A stretch of 64,000 nucleotides of DNA from Adineta vaga (Eukaryota; Rotifera): contig CP075495.1 of NCBI GenBank assembly GCA_021613535.1, positions 5,704,001 to 5,768,000 on the forward strand. The letters are read 5' to 3'. The notes below the pieces were generated by a model, which was given only the letters and a program-made list of their open reading frames with translations, was not told the DNA's origin and searched no databases. The position numbers and the translations under genes were made by a program. Every line of letters begins with the position of its first letter. Within the stretch, counting starts at the first letter, position 1. Positions 24,180-35,450 of this stretch are shown here, piece by piece.

Positions 24180-27112
24180 ATACTGTTCACAATGAATAAA
24201 AAGAAAAGAGAACGCACGAGAGCGCTCAGTGGAAATGCAAAGTTAATTGCTACTGTTGTATGTTACTGCGTTTCTGTTCTCTGTTTGATTCTCAAGAGAA
24301 TTGTCGTCTCTTTTTCTCGTCATCTAATAGAATATTCGATCATCATCTCTCCCTTAACGAAATGACACAAATCGAATTGGACTGCTTGTCTAGTGACTGA
24401 CTGTTACTAATCAACAATATAGCAATCTACGTTTTTTTTTCTAATTTGCCCTCCAGTTATAAATGTATACACACCTTTATATAGCGATTAGAAAATGTGC
24501 ATTCAACTGTGTTTGATTAGTAACTCTAATGATGAGAGTAACTGTAAACAGTCGTAGCAGTAACATATAACATAAAGGAGAAGAGAAGAGAAGAAAAGAG
24601 AAGAGAAGAGAGAGAGGGGAAAAGCGACTGGTCGTCCTCGTGATTGATCTTATCGTTTTACATGCGACGCGTAAAAGAGAGAAAGAGAAAGTGAAGTATA
24701 GTTAAGAAGGATGAGGGCCACCAACAGAGAAGAAAAAGAAAAGAGATAATCGGACCAAAATGTGCTTGTTCTATATGCTTACGTCAATATATGTATGAAC
24801 GACAGATGAACAGGTGGAGAAAATGATGATGACGATTAAACATCTATAGATTTGAATAGAAAAAAAAGAAAGCTGGATAAATGTATATGTATTATACTTT
24901 TCACTCCCACCAACTGACTGACTACCGCCTGTGGCGATGACCAAGATGAAAATGATTAACATTCACTCAAATAATGAGTCAGCTCGTCTACATACATGTA
25001 TATGGCATGTGATGATGATGATGATGATGACATGCAATAGTAAAGCAAAAGAAAAAAGATAGATCACGTACATGACAATGACAACAGAAGGAGAAAAGTA
25101 TATAATAAAAGTCAGTAAAGGCTTCTTATTTCAATTGTCATTGCCGATTCTTAAAAGAAATCAACTTCTTCCTTCCGAGTGTTTCATATACATTAGAAGT
25201 ATCCTATTCAATCAAACCATGCAAATGTAAAAAAATTACAAATATAATCTTTTTTTCTCGAGAAGAAAAGAAAACAAACGTTTTTCTTTTTTCTTTATTT
25301 CTCTTTCTCTTTAGAAAACAATAATAATCTCGTTTATGTTCTTCTTTGTTATTTCATTTGTTTAATATAAAAAAAAAGAAATTTTTTTTTCCATTCATGC
25401 AAAACATATCTCATCAAGTGGGGAAAAAGAAATGAAAATCACATGAATCAACACGCACATACAACATGATTACAGATGAAGTCGTCGCATCGTTGCGCGC
25501 GCATACACACAGCACTAAATTCAACACATAAGAACAACTAGCTAACGCACATTCACAGCAGTCAGGAAAAAAAGAAATGCATGCCGATAATGAACTATTT
25601 TCAATCGCGCACAGCCTACGGATGGAGGTCACGCAATGTACCACTCCTATATAAATATATATATATATATATATAGTAATAGAGCAATGATGCTTTCCGT
25701 CCTCTCAACAGATCAATAAATCAGATAGATTCATCGTTCGTCGGCTTTTTCCTGCTTCATGGTATATGTGCATAGAATGAAAAAAAAACAAGCAAGATAC
25801 AATCATTACATATAAACATATCTTGATATATTTATATACCGTTGCCTTACTGATGTGTATCTTGTCTATTTTTCTATAAATTTATTTAACCTTCTATTTG
25901 AAGAAAATATTAATAAATTAATAATAGTTCACTTCTTCTTTTCTCTCTCTCTTCCTCTTTCTTATCATCAAATTTTCTTTCCCTTGATATTCAAAAAGTC
26001 GTTTTGATGAATGAAAAGAAATGACATAAGTGTTATTAATAAATCGGATAGAATAGAAATTAACATTTAAGAAGATTAAATAAATGAAAAGAAAAAAACT
26101 TCCACTTCAGTAATTTTATATAACAAAATGCATAAAAATTAAATACAAAGAAAAAGTTATTCAATGAATAGATGAAAAAAAAGATCTACGCTTGAATTAA
26201 TCAATAGACACACACACACACAAAGAGATTTGCATCTTACTAATCACTATCATTATCGACCAAAAGACCTATATCAATCAACTTGATTTTACTATTTTGA
26301 TGTAGAATGATAAGATTTAATTCTCAAATATTCTTTTTATCATCAATTTGCTTGTTAGATTAACGGTTTCAAATTCAATTCTTCTCAAATGTCATGCATC
26401 GACAATAGTTCAACATCCGAGAATTACTAGTCAAGTATAGATTAAATCCGGAAACAAACCGAGAATCACGAGTTCATTTATTTCCGTTTTCTGTCATTTC
26501 TACAAGCGAGATTTTACTGGTCTAAAGACAATTATTAGAAATTTAACGAATGAAATAATCAAGAAAATGTATCAATCAATGTATGTGAAAAGATTTTCTT
26601 CTATTCGATCATTATCACAACTTCACTTAAGTAGACAATAATTGCCAATTGAATGATATGAAATTTCATAACAAATTCTTATTTTTAAAGTACTTTAAAG
26701 TGATCTCTTCTGATTGATATCAATATAAATGAAAAATGTAGACGAATTTGTATTTTTAATAATAAAAATAAAAAATATTCTTTTTTCTCTAAGAAACTGA
26801 TAAATATTACTCAATATTTAACTATTTATCATAGATAAGATAATTATAAGATCAAAAATAGAAATAAAACTAACGTTATATAACAATTTAATCAGTCGGT
26901 ACTAGTTTTCCTATCTATCGAACTTCGTCATCCAATAAAACTTCAAAAAAAAAATATATATATTTATCTCCACTTACTTATTATCATCAATTTTATTTCA
27001 GTTCATTGTTTTCATGTCGAACGATGTACTTTTGAATAGAAAAACTTTGCACTGTCAGTGTAAAATCTCTCCATCTGGATTTTCTCTCACACCTCTCTCT
27101 ATTCAAACTCTG

Positions 27113-27119
27113 TATAAAA
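27113..27119 (+). promoter_or_regulatory. Probable TATA box
   Basis: TATAAAA lies 85 bp upstream of the ATG of the secreted helical protein, and the intervening sequence is a plausible short 5' UTR. A TATA-driven core promoter fits a highly expressed secreted product; the assignment rests on position and sequence only. Confidence 0.45.
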
Positions 27120-27197
27120 AAAACGCGAAATCTCATTTTTTATTATCCCTCTACATTTGCCTGAGAGTCTAAACAATCAAAAAACAAGACTTCTACA

Positions 27198-27866
27198 ATG
27201 AAAACAATTCTAATCATTTGCATGACTTTTTTCGCTCTTGTATGTGCATCATCACCAAGCACAACGATAAAACCTCCATCAATTATCGATTCTTTATCTC
27301 ATTTATTATATATTCATTTAAATCCAACATTTCAAAATACACTTCAAGAATTAATTCAACTTTTTTTCGAATTCGGTGATAGACTTTTTCGAACAATTGA
27401 ATATCGATCAACTCGTTCAAATCCTGTTGCACCAGCACCATGGGTTTCACAATTATTTGGAGAAGTCAATGGTATAGCAACACAATGGAATAATCATGTC
27501 ACACAATTCTTTACGAATATTCCAACTATTTTTGAAAAGAATAGTCGAAGTTTATTTAATTTTTCAAGTATTAAACAAGCATTATACGATGCTGTTGCCA
27601 TTGTATTACATGAATTAAAACAATTATTTGTTAATAATGTCAATGGAGTAATGATTTCAATTATTAATAAATATGATCTTCAGCATATGATGGGTCGTAA
27701 ACGTGAAGAAATGAATTTCGATATTCTTTTCAATGTATTTCAACAACAAGTATCAGGCGTTTTTGAGAAAATGAAAGAACAATTAGACCAAAATATCGAT
27801 AATGCAATTAATTTTTTTGTTACGTATTGGAATGGTCTAAAAGATCTCATTATTGCTAAACAATAG
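27198..27866 (+). CDS. Secreted helical orphan protein, single exon
   Basis: A 222-residue ORF starts at an ATG in context CTACAATG. Residues 1-18 (MKTILIICMTFFALVCAS) form a signal peptide. The mature part has no cysteine and is dominated by amphipathic helices with heptad-like spacing of Leu, Ile, Phe and Val (for example DSLSHLLYIHLNPTFQNTL, IKQALYDAVAIVLHELKQLF, VFEKMKEQLDQNIDNAINFF). The pattern resembles small apolipoprotein-like or late-embryogenesis-type helical proteins, but I recognise no family. A TATA box sits 85 bp upstream. It is intronless, unlike most genes around it. A role in lipid binding or desiccation protection would be guesswork. Confidence 0.78.
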   Translation: MKTILIICMTFFALVCASSPSTTIKPPSIIDSLSHLLYIHLNPTFQNTLQELIQLFFEFGDRLFRTIEYRSTRSNPVAPAPWVSQLFGEVNGIATQWNNHVTQFFTNIPTIFEKNSRSLFNFSSIKQALYDAVAIVLHELKQLFVNNVNGVMISIINKYDLQHMMGRKREEMNFDILFNVFQQQVSGVFEKMKEQLDQNIDNAINFFVTYWNGLKDLIIAKQ

Positions 27867-28248
27867 AAAGAATGATGATTTTCTTGTTCTTTCTACTCGA
27901 TATAAATTAATCATTCAATTTTTTGTCTATCTATTATTTCCTAACTTGGATATATAAAGTGTTTCGTACGTACTACTTATGTCCATCTCGTAGCTTTTTT
28001 CTTTTCTTTCATTCTCATTCGCCCATATAATAATCTATGCGAATTCTTTCTGAATCTACCGAAAAAACAATGAACTGAAATCTTGAGTCTTTTAGAAAAT
28101 AGTATTATTTTCTTGTAAATATATCTAGACTAATAGAAAAATAAGTAGATACAAAGCTGTTATTCATCTATGATCAAGTGTCTGTAGCGAATAGAAATCT
28201 TTATGTAGTTTAGACCCAAATACTCAGTGTTGTCTTAAAATTTGAAAT
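27867..28248. other. Intergenic, convergent 3' ends
   Basis: About 380 bp between the stop of the helical secreted protein (plus) and the stop of the small Cys-containing ORF (minus). AT-rich; nothing else recognised. Confidence 0.5.
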
Positions 28249-28542
28249 TCAGAAAGAATTAGAAAAGACCGTAGAGTTATTTGATGGCTTCGAATCAAAA
28301 CATTCAGCACATGATTTAATATCGAAGAAAGGGAATGGTCGAAAATCATCAATTTTTCCACACGCTGAAAATAGTATAAAATGAAAGTGCTCGATGAGTA
28401 CATCACTAATTCCACATTCATTTCTCCAGGTCTTATCTCTTATTTTTAGCTGTTTTCCCGTGTTCGGTGTGCCATTTTCACCCAGATTCAAGATAATAAC
28501 CATTAAAAATGCCATATGAAACAAAATCTCTATTAATTTCAT
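28249..28542 (-). CDS. Small putative secreted peptide with cysteines
   Basis: A 97-residue ORF from ATG 28542. Residues 1-22 are hydrophobic enough for a signal peptide (MKLIEILFHMAFLMVIILNL). The rest holds four cysteines, in ECGISD, SACGKIDD and KSCAECFD, and an Asn-X-Ser/Thr site near the C terminus. A 39-nt GT-AG segment (from GTACTC in codon 47 to TTTTCAG) could be an in-frame intron; removing it would give NECGISDACGKIDDF. Either form could be a short disulfide-bonded peptide. It resembles nothing I recognise and may be a chance ORF; it lies in otherwise gene-free DNA. Confidence 0.35.
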   Translation of the reverse strand: MKLIEILFHMAFLMVIILNLGENGTPNTGKQLKIRDKTWRNECGISDVLIEHFHFILFSACGKIDDFRPFPFFDIKSCAECFDSKPSNNSTVFSNSF

Positions 28543-30183
28543 CTATATATAGGAATATCTTGAACAAGTTGAAATATCAACAAATCAAAATACAATTGCT
28601 TGTATAAAATTCTATAATAAACAAATTATTAAAAAAAAATTGCATATTTGTTAATTATAATGAATGGTGTTTGCATCGAAATCACAAAATGTTTCAAATT
28701 GACAATCAATCAAAACAAACAATAAATTACCACGATAATTCTATTCTTTTTTCCCCTGTGATTTAACAAAGAAAATACATCGTTTAAAAGAGTATTTCAT
28801 CGAGGTTCATACAACAGACTGTTGTGTGCATTATTTGAAAATATAATCAGAAAACATAGGAATTCAACTTTCATTTCACTCAAAACTGAAATATGAAAGA
28901 GATCATTACACGCAAAACTTCTTTCGTAGTTGCAACATTACAATTATAGATACGAAGATTTGTACTTATCTGAATCAAAAGCACCACGATTCTCATATCA
29001 GTTAAATATGTATTCAGGCATAAGCCGTTGTAAGGAAAAAATTCGAAAGTTTGAGCTAAAAGAATAAGATCTGCTGCTGGAAAACATGAAATGGTTAATT
29101 AATATTGAATAGAGAGAACAATGAATCATCATTTTGTTTTTCATTGTTAATTAATGATGGACTCGATTTTATAAATAACCATAAATAAATAGTCGAGGGT
29201 TTGGATTTTAATTATTTCTCCTAATACTTTAAGCTAAATAATGCATAATGTTCTGTTGCGTTCTAATTCTTTATTCGGATGCAAATATTCTCGTGGATTA
29301 TCTCACATACAACGATAAAAGAATTTCTTTAGCTCGACAAGGTCTTCAGCAAAAATAAGCATTCATTACAAATTTTCGAATTAACTTCAAATAAATTGAT
29401 ATGATCCCTTGATTCATTGGCAAAAAAACACCATATTCAGTAACAAATCATTTGCCTAAACAAACTAGTAGGGTTGACATATATACATTTAGCGAAATCG
29501 AATGGAAACCTTTTAAAGACTCGATCAAAGAAAATTCATTTCATTGTTACATTATATGCCATTCTGTTTATCTTTGATCGAAACTATTCTTTTTCATCAA
29601 AAAAAACAATGTTTATGTTAACCAGATGTATTTTATTTACTTTTCGAGTTGTTTTTCTTTGAATACTTGAAATTTTTCAAAAATAGGCATCTTGTTTCTA
29701 AGATAAGTATGTAAAGAAAAGCAAAACAATGTTCGATTGAAAACAAAACAAAAAGAAAAGTTCAAAGTACTGAAATAATCAATAGATCTTTATTCTATTT
29801 TACTATATCAAATCTTTCAATAAAAATAGATTTTCTTTTATATACCTTCATCTTTTTATCATCAAAATGATACTAATATTTTATGTCTTAATATTGATAA
29901 CAATTACTCTGGATCTAAACATGCGAATAAATCAACAAACAATATTAAACACGCCATATTCAAACTCGTATAAATTGACGTCACTACCAAGTGACGTATG
30001 AAAGAATAGTAATTATAGAATAAGATGCGCATATGAAGTCTTATTTAGCATTATAAATATAAATTGCATCATTAATGATATATATATATAGTTATAAGAT
30101 GAAGTTTATATTTGATTTTTGTTTTGAAGAACAAAACCGAGCAATATTGTGCAAACGAATTGTTTATTATTCACAAGATAAAT
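28543..30183. other. Intergenic, nothing recognised
   Basis: About 1.6 kb of AT-rich sequence between the small Cys-containing ORF and the 3' end of the UPF0193 gene. It includes a short TA run at 30078-30091. Short ORFs (such as 29474-29662 plus) have no recognisable features. No repeats of note or RNA genes seen. Confidence 0.45.
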
Positions 30184-31265
30184 CTAACGTTTATTTAAAC
30201 GTTTATCTAATTCTTTAGAACGTTGACGATCGATGTGTTCCATTTCACGTATTTTCTAAAGAAAGAAAGAAAGAAAGAAAAGTTAAATAATAACAATTTT
30301 TTTTTGTTTCATTTAAATTCATCATACATCAGCAATTTCATTTGAAATCACTTCTCGATATTCTTTTCGTTTACCAAGTACCGTCATGTGTTCAAGAAAT
30401 TCTTTTCTCTCTTCAACTTCAAGTACCACTAGAAGATTTTAATCAATTTATACAATGGAAAGAAATCTTCTTCAAACTTTTTCTTTTTATATTTACATAC
30501 GTTCCTCAAATCGATCAATTTGACGAGGTGGTGGTGGTGGTGGTGATGATAAACAATCATTTGGTTTACGGGGCATCTTCGATGGATCAGTACCATATGC
30601 CATTATATTTGCGAGACGATCTTTTTCATGATCAGTACGAATTTCTAAAAGAATAAGATGATAGATGAAACAAATTAATAGAATACAGAAATTACTCATA
30701 GGCCTTGGTTGATAATCAGGTTGAGTATATGCATCTGAATTAACAATATCGTTATATGTACGTAATCCTGATGGATGTGATGTACTAAATGGAAACAATT
30801 TTTGTAATTAGAGAAATGATTTATTATTACTTTGATGGACGAATTGGTTTTACTCGTCTTTTCAATGGTACTATCGATTGAGTAGACACTAATTCAGGAT
30901 TTGAAGACATTGTTGCACCACCTAAGAACTCTTAATTAGTTACATAGAAAAAATTTTCTTTTTTCAATTTAAATCGATATAGAAATAAATGAGAATCGTC
31001 TCTTCTATGAAATTCTTAGAATTCTTTTCTTAGATTCTTTATCATTGATGTCTCTATTGAATAACTTTCTTACGTAGCATGCCATTTGTAAGCTGAGAAA
31101 ATTGAAAACTATTGATTCGTGCTTCGTCAGTAGATGCTATAAAAATCAAAACCGTCATTATTCATCACTGGTTCATATATAACATCTTTTACTTTCAATG
31201 TCTTCGTCATTATTATTCTATTATTATGACCTACGATCATTCCATAGACCATCGTCATTAAACAT
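30184..31265 (-). CDS. UPF0193 / EVG1 (C22orf23) homologue
   Basis: Seven exons in transcript order (31265-31235, 31136-31074, 30921-30831, 30784-30696, 30644-30501, 30428-30328, 30255-30184) give 196 residues; human EVG1 has 217 as I remember it. The C-terminal half matches the family well: PPRQIDRFEE, then VEERKEFLEHMTVLGKRKEY, then EIADKIREMEHIDRQRSKEL. The middle holds SDAYTQPDYQPRPM and HEKDRLANIMAYG, also family features. The biochemical role is unknown; the family is found mainly in ciliated animals, so a ciliary role is likely but not shown here. The 3' half is rich in charged helices. The first exon encodes only about ten residues and its splice (after GATC) was chosen for frame. Confidence 0.85.
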
Positions 31266-32804
31266 GATTGATGTAATTTCTCCGATTGAATTCAAAGGAA
31301 AAAAAACAGTTTTAATATGACTATCAGCTGTATTATATAAATAAAAATGTATTGCAAGTGTATATTGTTACTAAGCAACAACCTTCATTGTGACCTTTAA
31401 AATGTTGTTTATTTCTGTTATCGAAAGAATCAATTTTTCCATCCTACATTTATCAAATATCGTATTATGTAGACATACATAGAGACGTGATTTTTTTTTC
31501 TTCGCTCATGTCATTTTCTTTTCTCTGTCGATTTATTTGCTTGCTTCGTCCGTCGGTTATAACTCTATATCACAAACCATCGAACACACACGCATCAAGT
31601 TGATTAGAGAGAAGAACATTCTGGACAGAAAAAAAGAGGAAGAAAGAAGAAAAGAGAGAAACAGAGAAAAAGAGAGGGAGAGAGAAATAGAGAAACTCAT
31701 TATACGATGCATACGTGTCCCGTGCGAACGAGCGCGCGAACGAACGAGCAATATCCTTTTTCATTTGAACTCTTCTCTATCCGTCGATGTGTCCGTTCAC
31801 TACATATCGAGAAAGAAAGAAAGAGAGAGAGAGAAGGTCAACGACATACGCATATGCATACACAACACATCGAACACGAACTACGAGATAAGAAACAGGT
31901 CGTATAACTGAATTTCTATGAAATAAGAACCTCAAAACCATTCTTCTAGTTTTAAATGTCGATACTTTTCTTTTCTGTAAAAAAACCCTTTTTGTATTTG
32001 TGTTTTTCTTCTTCTATTCTTCTATTATTTATCAGACAGTATGACACATTATGAAACATCGGACACGGTTTTTTCTTCTTTAAATTACTGATGTAACATG
32101 TAGCTTTGTAAGTAAACCGACGACATTTCATTCATTAGATTTTTCTTTCTATCTATCATATAGAAAAAGAGAATATAGAAATAGACAGCTGTGCAAAAAA
32201 AAAAGAAAAGCTCGACAAGTTTTTGATAATCATCATCGTCAGTCATCAGCAACGTCATCATCAAGTAGCAAGAAAAATATGAATCGAAGAGAAAGGGTAG
32301 AAAAAAATGTCTTATAGGGCTTTTCATCGTTCTCTTTTTTTCGCCTCCGCACAAGCGATTTTTTTTCTCATATGCGCGTACACCAAGTCTATTTTTGACG
32401 TTAATGCGAGCGACAGTCAGCCTCGATCATCATCGTATGAGTGGGCTTGCTTCTTTTTTTCTTCCTTTTTTCTTCAACCAATCACAAATAAGGTATAAGG
32501 GCGCGGTGTATAGTGCCTTTCTATTTGTCTGTCGTCACTTTTTTATGTCTATGTATGTGAGCCCTCCAACCCTTCGTTTTTTCTTTCTTTACAAAACAAC
32601 ATAAATACTGCTTATCATTGTCTTACCTTTTGTCAGTATTTATACAAATGTATATAATCTCAACTGTAGAAATATAGAAATATAGATAGATAGATATATA
32701 TATATTCTACATGAAATGAAAAATTTTCATATTTATTCTTGTAGATTAGCTCTTTTATTTCTGATTTTTGTCGTTTCCATCGACATTTTATTGCACATAT
32801 CATC
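31266..32804. other. Divergent intergenic region
   Basis: About 1.5 kb between the start of the UPF0193 gene (minus) and the start of the PNRC-like gene (plus), so it holds both promoters. It includes GA-rich tracts (31627-31700, 31808-31835), CATATG-type repeats and a TA/GATA run (32675-32706). The ORFs at 31537-31911 are GA-repeat artefacts. Confidence 0.5.
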
Positions 32805-33395
32805 ATGCCAAATATGAATATGAACAACCGAAAATCGCCTGTTAAACAACAGCGTATTAAACATTCACATTCAATTCCTGTTGCCAATTCAAATAATGGT
32901 CGTATGAGATCTACTAGTAGTATGGCATCTTCTTATCCGAGAATGTACAATAATAATAATAATAATAATCATTATCATAATTATCATTATTATTCCAATA
33001 CCACTTCTCCAACCGCTATGTCAGCTAGTTCATTACCCGCTGTACCCTTATTTTATTCAAATACATATGCTGATCCACCGGAATGTTCATCATTACCAAA
33101 ACCACCTGATTCATGGTATTTACCATCATCTAATGTTGATAATTTACCGGTTGAAATTGAAGATAAACCAGTAGAAGAAGAAGTAGAAATAAAAGAAAAA
33201 GTCATCGAAAAAGAAATCACTACGCCCATTAAATCTAAATCTGTTCTTACTTCAAATCAACAAACGAAACAAAATGTTCCACGTACATGTTATTATAACA
33301 ATAATAATCAAGGTTTCTATAGTCCATATTATTCCTCTCGAACAACATCAGCATATCAAAAGTTTCCGACACAATATATTTCTGTTAAAGCGTAG
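32805..33395 (+). CDS. PNRC-like proline-rich short protein
   Basis: A single-exon ORF of 196 residues from ATG 32805. It is mostly disordered: basic N terminus (NNRKSPVKQQRIKHSHS), an Asn/His/Tyr run (about 48-65), then YADPPECSSLPKPPDSWYLP near residues 86-105. This last stretch resembles the PNRC1/PNRC2 signature, in which a Pro-Pro-Ser-Pro segment is followed by LPKPPxHW. In vertebrates the short proline motif binds EVH1-like DCP1 and links to UPF1, activating decapping. An acidic and Lys-rich segment (VEIEDKPVEEEVEIKEK) and a Tyr-rich tail follow. The link rests on one short motif, so it is only moderately supported. An upstream 5' UTR intron is possible. Confidence 0.55.
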   Translation: MPNMNMNNRKSPVKQQRIKHSHSIPVANSNNGRMRSTSSMASSYPRMYNNNNNNNHYHNYHYYSNTTSPTAMSASSLPAVPLFYSNTYADPPECSSLPKPPDSWYLPSSNVDNLPVEIEDKPVEEEVEIKEKVIEKEITTPIKSKSVLTSNQQTKQNVPRTCYYNNNNQGFYSPYYSSRTTSAYQKFPTQYISVKA

Positions 33396-35450
33396 ATCTT
33401 CGAGGGCAAGTGTTATCTTTTGTTCTTTTTTTCCTTCTTCTAAAATTTATCTTTTTTGTTCTTTCTTGAGAATGACTTTCTTCTTCTCAAAACATATCTT
33501 TCTTTTTCTAATTTGTTTTGCCTCCCTCGTCGAAAGGTTCGATTTCTCTTCTGTTTTTTGTACAGTAATGCTTTGTCTCTCACGCAATCTCTTTCTATGT
33601 AAATGATGTATTTATGTGTTTGAGCATAGCAAAGCAGTATTTTGTACATACGGCTGAGCCTCTCTGTGTCTCTGTCGACGACGAGGACGGTGATCCTACT
33701 GTTTGTGTGTTTTCTTTTCTACTCATTAATCCCCCATTTTTCCTATTCATTTCAAAGACAAAGATATTGCAATAGTTTTTTTTTCTCTCTTCTTCTTCTT
33801 CTCTATCTTTTTTTGTGTTTCATGTCTATGTGTATCTCTATGTATGTTAGTGCGTATGTGAGCCGTCCACAATCACCATCATTATCAGTCGGAGGACAAC
33901 AACAAGAGTCACTTCTAGTCTTTTTTTTTCTTCTCTCAATGTTCGTTTGATGTTTGTTTGTTTTTCTCTTTCAATTTTGATTCGATGCATTGTAAGCACG
34001 ATTAGAATTAGTTCTTGTTTTGTTGTTTCTACCGAGTTCGCCTGATCGACTGATAACAGTGAAAAATTCTGTTTGACACTAATTTATTAATGATATAGAA
34101 AAGTTGCCTTTGTGTTTCTTTTGAAAAAAACCTTTTTGTTTTCTTTTTTCTCACTCGACTGTGATGTGTATGTATATTTGAACGAAATAATGAAAATACA
34201 ATCTGAGAGCGAGAGAAAAGAAGAAAAAAAAAGTATTCGAAAGAACTTTTGTTTTCTTTTCTGTTTTTCGTTTTTCTTTTCGATCTTGCGATTCACGGTG
34301 TATGTATGTGTGTGCGTGTGCCATTGTATGTCTGTCTTCCTTGAATATGTTTTTCTTCTTTCTTCTCTGGTTTATTAAAAGTGCAGTCTTTCCTATGTTG
34401 TTGATTTTGACTTTCGCGATACTTTGTGACTCAAGTCAGATCGTACATCAAGTCAGCGCTTCTACAACATTGTGGCAAAGTCTATTATCAATTTGTTGTT
34501 TTTTTTCTTTCTTGTTGTTTTTCTATGTTTGTGTTTGTCCATTTGTTCCAACTAAAGTGCATGTCCTGTTCACAAAAAAACACACGTCTTTTGATTTTTT
34601 TTCTTGGGTCATGGGAATACTTGGAGATACTTATCAATCATATGATAAGACATAAATAGAGAACAGAATAATGTCATTCGAAAGATGTGCTTGAGATATA
34701 ACGAACAAAAGGTTTTTGGTAGATATGTAAATTTTTGTTCTTCTGAATACCTGGATACCGTTTATTTAATATAGAATAACAAGATGAAAGTACATTCTAG
34801 ATGATTCTAGAAAGCATTTGACATTGACAAGCGAAATTACACTATGAATTATTCGAATATTAGATAGATATGAATGTCGAAGAACTATAATTATCTTTTC
34901 TCTATGTCATGAAATTACATTCTTTGTTTATCAAAAGTCTGTTCTAATTAATATTTCTTTTTTGCTTTTTAAATTCTCTTTAGCTATAACGGAAATCTTG
35001 CCTGACAAGATTAATAAAGTGATGTACCTTAGATATAGTTAAAACAAAATTAATATTCTTATTTACTGTTAAATAGAAAGTAAATATTAGTTCTTATGAC
35101 TCGAAGCAAGTTATTTCTACGCATTCATCATCATTCATGTTATATTTAATAAAATCACATGACACGTAATTTATTTTCCATAACATTCGATTTTTCTCTT
35201 ACGTAGAATGAAATAACATTTTTTTTTGTTTCGTAATTTTTATTTAAATGATGATTGAAAATGAACAAGAAAAAATGCAAATTGAAAAGGATGTCAAATA
35301 ATTAGAAAAAAAATGAATACACTACAAATTTTTATAGGTAAATATCATTTCGAATAAAAATATGAGATTATATAAAATGAATAGTAAAAGAAGATCTACA
35401 TGATACAAACAATCGAAGGAAATGAAAGACATTGATAAAAACAAATTTTC
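33396..35450. other. Non-coding, probable long 3' UTR of the PNRC-like gene
   Basis: About 2 kb. The first 1.2 kb is unusually T/C-rich on the plus strand with many TTCTTT tracts and produces Phe/Ser-rich spurious ORFs. The remainder is AT-rich and ends at the stop of the GIT gene (minus). I see no gene. The pyrimidine-rich composition fits a regulated 3' UTR, but no transcript evidence is available. Confidence 0.5.

Larger units (their letters stand above)
20490..27197. other. 6.7-kb non-coding, microsatellite-rich region
   Basis: The longest gene-free stretch of the window, upstream of ZNF608/609-like copy B and upstream of the secreted helical protein. All ORFs here are short and low-complexity. 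Repeats include TCTCT tracts (20645-20670), CA/TA repeats (20878-20960), a GGGGAGAGAG minisatellite (21073-21125), GAT (22712-22730), a GAC/GAG-type tract read as CGTC then CTC (23461-23500), CA/TA (24149-24179), GAT (25013-25029) and TA (25655-25675). In a compact genome such a gap beside a transcription-regulator gene suggests 5' UTR exons and cis-regulatory DNA; that is inference. I could not find a tRNA or other RNA gene. Confidence 0.6.

Noticed and set aside
25655-25675. TA run considered as a promoter TATA element
   Set aside because: It is one of many TA microsatellites without a downstream gene start; no positional support.
28224-28421. Second minus-strand ORF overlapping the Cys peptide
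   Set aside because: Alternative frame of the same DNA without signal peptide or Cys pattern.
31537-31911. 124-codon plus-strand ORF
   Set aside because: Made of GA repeats giving Arg/Glu/Lys runs, and overlapping ORFs on the other strand; not a gene.
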